From Eucommia ulmoides (taxonomy: Eukaryota; Streptophyta; Magnoliopsida; Garryales; Eucommiaceae): DNA of 64,000 nt. The translations under genes and the position numbers were made by a program. The DNA lies in assembly GCA_016647705.1 (NCBI GenBank), contig CM028339.1, positions 22,731,803 through 22,795,802 on the forward strand. Reading direction: 5' to 3'. Of this stretch, positions 57,701 through 64,000 are shown piece after piece (position 1 is the stretch's first letter; each line of letters opens with the position of its first letter). The notes below the pieces were generated by a model. It did no database searches and was not told the origin of the DNA. It saw only the letters and a list, made by a program, of their open reading frames with translations.

Positions 57701-60198
57701 TTGTTCCGTTCCATGAAATTTGTTCTCAAAATCTGGGAAACAGAACAAAGACGAGACCTTTTTTTGTTCCCATATTCCAGTTTTTGTTCCTATTTTTCTG
57801 GGAACAGATCAAAAAAAATAGAACCATTAAAAAAAGGCCATCTTAATGAAAGGAAAAAAAGAAAATTTAACCTGATAAACGATCACTGCAGCATAAGCAC
57901 CTAAGAATATGCTTGCCACCATAGAGCCCAAAATTGATCCAACAACAGCCAATGGCCAAAGCAAGATTGCAAGACCGGCAAACGGTACACAAATTGTCTC
58001 CAGAAAAGGGCCTTCACGACCTATACAGTCATGAAACAGACGATGCCACCCCTTGAAGAACATGTAAGGGCCTTTGCAAAGAGCAAGAAATGAGATAACT
58101 GGAAAATCAACCAAGACGCCTAGGGCACCAGCTAAAATAGCCCCAGGAAGCTGAACTATTCTGCAAAAAAAATGTGCAAAAAAAAAAAATCACTAAACTC
58201 CACAATCGTATCATGAAACAAAATAAAAAAGTGTGAAAAAAATCCTTTTTCTAGTCTTTTTTGTAAAGGGGATTTGTAAATTTTTCTTAGTCTGTTAAGA
58301 AAATTTCACAAATACGTTCTCAAAATCAAATACCTTACCCAAACGAAACCCAATAGTTTCGCAAGAATCCCACATTGCTTCCTTGAGTTACGCTACTTAT
58401 CATCATATGGTTTTAAATTGCTATTTCTATATTTGACAAAACAGCCAAGAAGGCTTCGCGATTCTACTTTTTATACTCTTTTACCAATATTTAAAAAAAA
58501 AAAAAAAAAAAAAACATTAGCCTGAAAATAGAATTGGAACATAGAAAAACGCTAAAGAGGACTAAAAAAATATACACACTTAATCTCATAATATTTGCCC
58601 TCTGAAGGCTCCTGACGGCGTAGGTCATCCATGACCGAGAAATAAGAATGGAAACATACATCTCCAAGATCCCTCACAACAGTAAAGCTCCTTTTGATAG
58701 TATCCCAAGTTCCATCCTGCAATCAAAATTAAAAATAATTAAAAAAAATATATGTCTTTCACATTAAAACAAAAGGAGAAATCAATAGATTGTCCTCCTC
58801 GAAACAAGTCACTTTCAATTTTTTATCCTAATCTTTTCCTCTTTAATCTTTAGTTTTTAGTCTTTCCAATAAGTTTTTCGTCTTTCAGCTAACATTAGTT
58901 GGATTGAATCCAACGAGTTAATGTTAACTACAATATTAACAAGGACTAAAAAATATGTTGTTTTATAAATAGGATAAAAAAAAATTAAAAACTAAGACTA
59001 CATAATGAGAACCCATATATATACACACACACACACACACAGAAAGAGAGAGAATTTAGAGCATTTGATCATACATATATAGAATGCCAAAATGCATTAG
59101 CCTTGCCTCCGCCAACGGCCTTAAAAGTGGCAAAAATGGGTGATAAAAGCCCATAGGCCGCACCGCCAATAATACTCCCGACAATGCCAAAAATAAGCCA
59201 CAAAATCAAGAGGACAGGGACGATAACCAAACAAGATACAAGCTTCAAGACCGGTCCCAACTGTTTGGCACTGGGATTGGAAAAAAATGACAAAACAATC
59301 AACTACAATATAAAGAAGTTCGAAGAGAAAATTAAGGGTCCATTTGGGTAAAGGCATTTGATTTCAAAAACGGAATTGGAAAAGTTTTTTAAAGAAAATA
59401 TTACAAATCCATTATTTGAACTTCAAATACCTCATCCAAACACACCCTGACAGCTCGTTTGGTTGAATGAAATCGGGGTGGAATGGAATCACCATTCCAC
59501 CGTCGATTACAATTGTCTTATTTGGTTGTCGAATGGAATGATGATTCCATTGATAAATCTATTCTATTTCTTCTCTCATTTTATTCCACCTTGATTCCAT
59601 TCCATCAAACTAAATGAGCCGTCATTGAATTCATTGGTTAACAAACTCACCTCAATATGCAGTAAAATGTCCAAAAACAATGTGCAGGCCATAGACCCAC
59701 TATTATAGCAGAGTTTCCGATTGTCATGATAAGGCATGTAAACGGGCAGAAAATTACACCTGAAAAAAAATAAAATCAGAACCTAAATCATTTCTTCTTA
59801 GGTAGCGTTTGGAAGCAAGGAATTGGAATTGACAAATTCATAGATTTTTACACCTCATTTCTAATTTCAATTCGATGAAAACAAACACTGCCTTAAAAAC
59901 CCCACAATCCTCCAACACAGAAAAGGAAGGACTACAGATATGTAGAAAAACACAGTCCAATCAGTGAAACAACAGAAATACACCAGATTTTCTATTAAAA
60001 AAAACTAGGTCAAAGGAGAAGATGACATTAATGGAAAACAGAAAAAAATAAAATAAATAACAAGTATAGAAAAAGCAGATGAATAGAGAGAAATTGATAC
60101 TGACCTTTAATGAATCCAAGAATGAGAAGACCAATGAAGTAAGGCAAGAAGCAAATGAAGTTCCATAGAGAAGCCAAAAAACCCCTCGGAGGCTCCAT
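54792..60198 (-). CDS. Uncharacterised multi-pass membrane protein (At3g27390-like), 10 exons, 591 aa
   Basis: The minus-strand exons are 60105-60198, 59651-59759, 59075-59270, 58580-58716, 57872-58160, 57445-57551, 57118-57241, 56823-57021, 55773-56016 and 54792-55068; all junctions are GT..AG and in frame, total 1776 nt. The order of segments follows the plant family of Arabidopsis At3g27390 (about 588 aa): MEPPRGF start, hydrophobic helices, AKQLGPVLK, GLLSPIFATF, VVRDLGDVCFHSY, FKGWHRLFHDCIGREGPFLE, SLYDEYSNDILDMPEGSCFP, a Ser/Arg-rich loop, GEIMVSKGLI, FFDWFLNPL and a C-terminal SRYPTFRRR..ARIFSQKSF region. At least five to six membrane segments lie in the first half, the rest is probably cytosolic. 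Its biochemical role is unknown. No damage seen. Confidence 0.94.
55198..55530. mobile_element. MULE-type MITE with 9-bp TSD, in intron 9 of the membrane-protein gene
   Basis: TAAAATTAA flanks both sides (55189-55197 and 55531-55539), the 9-bp duplication of Mutator-like elements. Terminal inverted repeats of about 33 bp start GAGGTTTTTCCACTTTGCACCC and end GGTGCAAAGTGCAAAAACCTC. 333 bp, no coding capacity. Confidence 0.9.
56060..56275. mobile_element. MITE-like sequence in intron 8
   Basis: 'ggtggctttagtttctttcc' at the left and 'gataccta' at the right, with internal 'cttggaacagaaa' and 'tatgttccaagttt' inverted words of the same family as the next entry. Ends approximate. Confidence 0.45.
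56437..56795. mobile_element. MITE in intron 8, about 27 bp from exon 8
   Basis: Ends GGTGGCATTTGTTCAG and (inverse) GGTAGCGTTTGTCTAGG are inverted repeats. The interior is built of alternating 'ttctgttcc' and 'ggaacagaa'-type words, so the whole can fold back. Similar to 57626-57845. Confidence 0.65.
57626..57845. mobile_element. MITE in intron 5
   Basis: TTA occurs at 57629-57631 and 57843-57845. The ends are GGTGACATATGTTTAGTG.. and (inverse) GATGGCC.., with fold-back 'tgttcccagaaata' / 'tttctgggaaca' words inside. It ends about 27 bp from exon 5. Confidence 0.55.
59449..59623. mobile_element. MITE in intron 2 of the membrane-protein gene
   Basis: 175 bp, ends GACAGCTCGTTTGGTTGAATG and (inverse) GACGGCTCATTTAGTTTGATGG; interior rich in 'ggaatggaatca' and its complement. 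Confidence 0.7.
59801..59892. mobile_element. Tourist-type (PIF/Harbinger) MITE with TTA TSD, intron 1
   Basis: 92 bp between TTA at 59798-59800 and 59893-59895; ends GGTAGCGTTTG and (inverse) GGCAGTGTTTG. Confidence 0.7.
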
Positions 60199-60420
60199 GG
60201 AGACCTCCCCCCTCTCCCTCCTTTTTCACTCCAAATCTCACTAAAAAAAATCCCAACTCAAGAAAACCCAGAAATTTTTTAGAGTGATCGATTCCTCAAA
60301 TTCTGATTTTGCCGCTTTCCCATACCCTCATCAGGCACCAGATTCCCCCAAAACAAGTGAATCGACAGATGGGTCTTATCTTTTACTTTTTTCTCTTTAA
60401 AAATGTTTTGTTTTTTTGGG
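60199..60420 (-). promoter_or_regulatory. 5' leader and promoter side of the membrane-protein gene
   Basis: Directly upstream of the ATG: a CT/GA-rich leader (60203-60222 is pyrimidine-rich on the plus strand) followed by mixed sequence to about 60420. No convincing TATA box; start site undetermined. Confidence 0.35.
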
Positions 60421-60763
60421 GGAACACCGGAGGTTGAGTGGAAATTTAAAATAGATGAAATGATAATAAAATAATGGGTTTATTTATGGACGAACGGTTG
60501 AAGAAAACTGTCGGGAGGGAGGGTTTCCGATTCCGAAGAGTTCAAGCAGCAGTTACCTTCAGTGGTTTGGAAGCAAAGAATACTATCAGCAGCCTGTCTA
60601 TTTCTTTTTCCTTTTCTTTTTAATTGGGAATGCATTTTTTTACCCCTTTTTTTGAAAGTGTTTATGTTTACTTATTAGTTAATTTGGGTTTAGCTTAAGC
60701 CAAAAGCAAGGCAGCTGGGTTCTGTTTCAATTCCATTTCCACCCTGAAACACGATTTTTTTTC

Positions 60764-60767
<4 letters not shown>

Positions 60768-60839
<72 letters not shown>
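60768..60839. repeat. ATT trinucleotide microsatellite
   Basis: About 24 uninterrupted units. The flanking 60421-60767 and 60840-61000 contain no recognised gene. Confidence 0.95.
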
Positions 60840-61004
60840 CTTTTCATTTTCATGAAGGTTGGATAAAGAAGTTGATAATTACCCCCATAATGTTAGTTGA
60901 GCTGCTGCTAATGAAAATGCTTGGTTTTTCTTTTCTATACGGAATCTGAAATGTATGATTTGATTATCTTTAATAGTTCTTAAGACTAAAAGATATGATT
61001 TTAT

Positions 61005-61500
61005 GTGGTAGGTGGCTCAGAAATATATTGTTTGAAAAAATGGAAGCGACCGTTAAAATATAGAGTTAGTGGAATTTCAAAGAAGTCGGTCGACGTCGAT
61101 GTAGATGTGGATGATCTCCATAAATTAATCGCTTCTTGTTTTCAAAAAATTTTAGCGGGAAAACAATCGTTAAGAGGTAAAAATGAGATGGATAAATATT
61201 TGGTTGAAAATCCCAAAGATACAAGTGATGAGAATTTTGACATCTTAAGTTGATGGAAGAGTGGTAATAGTAAGTTATTAATATTGTCTTGATTGGTGCA
61301 GAATGTGTTACTGTACCGATTTCTACGGTTGCTTCAGCATCGGAATTTAGTACTGGGGAGGCGTGTGCTTAATCTGTTTCGTAGCTCTTTATCTCCATTG
61401 ATGACAGAAGTCCTTATTTGTTGTCAAAATTGGTTTCAAACTTCTGTGCCAATTTGACTTCGAAAGGTGATGAATGATATTGAGGAGTTACAACGAGATT
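61005..61500 (+). pseudogene. hAT transposase C-terminal end (dimerisation domain), decayed
   Basis: Plus frame: ..EMDKYLVENPKDTSDENFD, ILS*WKSGNSK, then after frame changes a block equivalent to VPISTVASASEFSTG, GRRVLNLFRSSLSPLM, EVLICCQNW and DIEELQRDL near 61485. This order (FD-l-WWK, STVASE-AFSTGGRVL, RSSLSP, ALICxxNWL) is the hAT-family C-terminal dimerisation region. A TGA replaces the first Trp of WWK, and at least two frameshifts are present. The rest of the transposase is missing. Confidence 0.85.
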
Positions 61501-62271
61501 TAGGTAATTTAAATTATATTTTTTTTAATTAATTATTTCATAAGACTATAAGAGTAATATTAGATTGATTTGTTCTTTGATTTTTGTAGAAGATTTGGAT
61601 TTGGAGATATCAAATCATTCGCAAGGCTCATCTTCAACTTATGTTATTTATTTAATTGTTTATTTTTTTGTTTTCTCTTACTTTTATATTATTTTAATTA
61701 TAATTTATTTATTTTTAGGTAGTTTCTTGAAGTTCCATCTACAATGTGAATGGGAAAAAATTGGAAGACGCATCGCCTTATGGGTTTTATTTGTGTTGTT
61801 TCTGTTAAATTTGTAATTTTTTCTTTTATAGTTTTTATTTCATTTGAGAGTTAAAATTGATTATTATTTTAGATGGGATTGTATTGATAATTTTGGGGTT
61901 GTATTGGTAATTTGATAGTTACCGTAATGTTGGTTTTGGATGTCTATTTTTTTTTTTTTTTTTTTTTTTTAAATGGTTTGTTGAGATATTATTGAATTTG
62001 CTTTGTTGAAAGTTGAAATAGATAAATTGGGTCAGACTAATAAATTTTTTTGTCCGACCCGAGTTCACCCGATCCCAACCCAATCTTAATCTAACACATC
62101 ACCCTACCCAATACTCACTTGAATCCGCCCGACACCCAACAAACCTGAATAGTTTTGGATTACACACTACCTACGGTTAGTAGTGGGTTCATATTATCTC
62201 ACCTGACAAATTTCGGGTCGGGTGGCGGGTTAACCCAATTTTTGGCCTAACCAACCCATGCACACCCCTAC
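61501..62271 (+). mobile_element. 3' part and terminus of a hAT element
   Basis: AT-rich 3' region after the transposase, then a GC-richer end (62030-62271) with repeated 'cccgaccc', 'ccaaccca' and 'gggtcgggtggcgggtt' words, closing in CCAACCCATGCACACCCCTA, the usual subterminal/terminal sequence of plant hAT elements of this type. The left end was not found, so no target duplication can be checked. A T-run lies at about 61949-61970. Confidence 0.6.
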
Positions 62272-62274
62272 CCA

Positions 62275-63086
62275 AGGTGGTGCTGACAACTCCATATATG
62301 TCGTTATTTTGGAAGGTTTTTCTCTTTTTAACTCTTATACGGTTCTCTCAAATTTCTCCATTTTCAGAACCCAAGCCGAGGGACGTCTATTATTTTCTTC
62401 CCTATTTTCAGTTTCAATGGTCGAGGTTGATTAATTGGCATTCGGATCATTAGGTGGAGCAACGACTCTCTCCGGGTAAATAAAAATCTGCGGTGCAGAG
62501 TGGGCCGTACCTTTGGGTGAGACTTGATAGACATACCCCTGACTAGGATATGCCAGTGTGCCATAAGCAAAGTAATGAGGGCCCATATGAGGTCCATTGT
62601 AAACCGGCACTGAAAAGCTTGGGCCAGCAGAGTTCAGATTCGACACTGAGTTCTCCGTCCCAAAACTTAGAGGATATTTATTTGGCGAATCTAAATTGGG
62701 CAGAGTCATGGGAGTTCCACTAGACGAGAGAACGAGTACCCTCTGAAGTCGCTGGCTTAGTTCATTGAACTTTTCCATCAGCATGTCTATCGTTTCTTGC
62801 ATCTGAGCTATTTGGACCGTGCGGGGAGATTCGGGATTGCCTTTAAATGTCATCCTGAAATGATTTTGGGCTCGACTGCAAGGGAAGACCAGACTTCGAA
62901 TGGGGGGAACTAGAATTGCTTTTCTGGGACCAATTTTTTTGTCTCGTCTTGTTATTACGACAATCTCATTCATTAGTCCACATGGATCTTAAGTAGCCTT
63001 AAAACTCATCTGAGTTCGAAGTTTTCAATTCTGATAATGACCAATCAAAACAAATAATGAACATATTAGGCTTAAATCTCTAATTA
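62275..63086 (-). pseudogene. Ogre-like Ty3/gypsy gag N-terminal part, truncated
   Basis: On the minus strand Met 62973 opens 180 codons: a basic start, a coiled-coil segment TVQIAQMQETIDMLMEKFNEL near residue 50, then a Pro/Tyr/Gly-rich part (PVYNGPHMGPHYFAYGTLAY) ending PPNDPNAN at the stop. It lies about 115 bp downstream of a tRNA-Arg-type primer-binding site, the position of the first ORF in Ogre/TAT-group elements. The element is cut at about 62275, against the hAT terminus; the remaining gag and pol are missing. Confidence 0.65.
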
Positions 63087-63104
63087 TCCCCAACGGAGTC
63101 GCCA
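63087..63104 (-). other. Primer-binding site (tRNA-Arg type)
   Basis: On the minus strand TGGCGACTCCGTTGGGGA, the tRNA-Arg-complementary site known from Ogre-like elements, with one probable mismatch. It lies 2 nt after the LTR end. Confidence 0.8.
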
Positions 63105-63106
63105 GT

Positions 63107-64000
63107 TGACGCGTCCCAATTTTTCAAAAGGAAAATGGATGTGAAATATTAAAGCGTAAAAATAGAAAGTGTTTTCTAAAGCACTGGTTTTTTCAAAAAG
63201 TACTTAGGTCACTTTAAAATAAAAAGTCGCCATCTAGTATTGGGTTAAATGGTGTACTAGGTCACCGAATTTTTAGAAAACAATTTGTAAGGCCTAAGTT
63301 AAAATTGACTCTAAAATAAGGTCAAACCAAATATTCATTTAAAGAGTTCGGGGTTCGGTTACGTTCTAGAAAAATGTTAAGCACCCCAAGACGCCAATTC
63401 GAAAATGATACCGTATGTCCAATTAAGTCCAATTAATTTAAGTCCGAACATTTTATTTTATTTTAAAATCTTTTATTTCTTATGAAATCTTTTTGGTAAT
63501 TTGAAAATAAGATGAGGCAAGTTTTTGTATTTTTTGGAATGTTCCTCCGATATGAACTCTTATCAACTATTAAGGATTCGATAAGAACGGTTCCCGGAGG
63601 GATTTTTAATGAATGTTTCTCAGGAATTTCTTCAATTTAAATGGGCAATTAAAATAAATGAAAAAATATGAAGTATGAATGCGAATGATAGTATTAAACT
63701 AGCATAATATGAAGAAAAACAATTATGCAAGAGTGTACGAAATGATCTAAAAATCACTTATATAATTTTTATGCAAGAATAATTTTAATTTAAACATGCC
63801 AATGCAAATGGTATGAATGTGAGAATAAATCAAGAAAACAATGTGATTATATGTAACAATGATTTAATTATCTAATATATACGAAAAGTGAAAGTGGTGT
63901 ACATGTCACAACTAAATGAGAAAAAGTGGCATGAATTATGAAATCTAAAATAACCTATATGTGATGAAATATAAAAAAAAATGTAAGTGGTGAAAGTGTC
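63107..64000 (-). repeat. 5' LTR of the Ogre-like element, incomplete at the window edge
   Basis: AT-rich non-coding sequence ending (minus strand) in ..GGGACGCGTCA directly before the primer-binding site. It runs beyond position 64000, so length and start are unknown. Confidence 0.7.

Noticed and set aside
56452..57904. ORFs rich in Phe/Lys within introns 5 and 8, and an ORF at 56897-57280
   Set aside because: The first come from MITE sequence on both strands; the last is antisense to exons 7 and 8.

Overview
The window is nuclear DNA of a dicot plant. It holds two intact, intron-bearing plant genes with canonical GT..AG introns, set among nested LTR retrotransposons, DNA-transposon derivatives and AT-rich spacer. 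The species cannot be fixed from sequence alone. I saw no rRNA, tRNA, snRNA or CRISPR array.

Layout. 1-5.1 kb: the 3' end of a Ty3/gypsy element (integrase, C-terminal region, LTR), inserted at the end of an RRM-domain pseudogene, followed by a decayed copia LTR piece and a copia integrase/RT remnant. 5.46-6.81 kb: a minus-strand LARD-like element with a palindrome array just upstream of its TATA box. 6.8-10.3 kb: unrecognised AT-rich DNA with a diverged tandem duplication. 10.3-16 kb: a 5'-truncated TAT-type gypsy element (integrase end, antisense ORF, LTR). 18-27.1 kb: a complete but dead Ty1/copia element with two 2.1-kb LTRs. 27.5-29.3 kb: a Helitron-like terminus and a second LARD-like element with a duplicated core promoter. 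31.8-34.6 kb: a 2.8-kb gypsy solo LTR with a perfect 5-bp target-site duplication (TSD). 35.8-43.6 kb: a terminal-inverted-repeat element into which a highly rearranged relative of the copia element has inserted.

43.7-60.4 kb is the genic part. KCR1 (3-ketoacyl-CoA reductase of very-long-chain fatty acid elongation; 3 exons, 320 aa, plus strand) lies tail-to-tail with a 10-exon, 591-aa gene for an uncharacterised multi-pass membrane protein like Arabidopsis At3g27390 (minus strand). The large introns and the spacer carry many MITEs, several with diagnostic TSDs (9-bp MULE, 8-bp hAT, 3-bp PIF/Harbinger). 60.8-64 kb: a decayed hAT transposase end, a hAT terminus, and the 5' end of a minus-strand Ogre-like gypsy element that runs off the window.

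The most unusual feature is the rearranged copia insertion at 36973-43447. Its outer ends are normal LTR termini with a perfect GAAAC duplication. Inside, the internal region and one full LTR are inverted, giving two ~2-kb LTRs head to head. The inverted LTR has a polypurine tract on one edge and a primer-binding site on the other, as at a one-LTR circle junction. A second recurring theme is arrays of short self-complementary GC-rich motifs in the noncoding part of four unrelated retroelement families, placed upstream of a TATA box where one can be seen.
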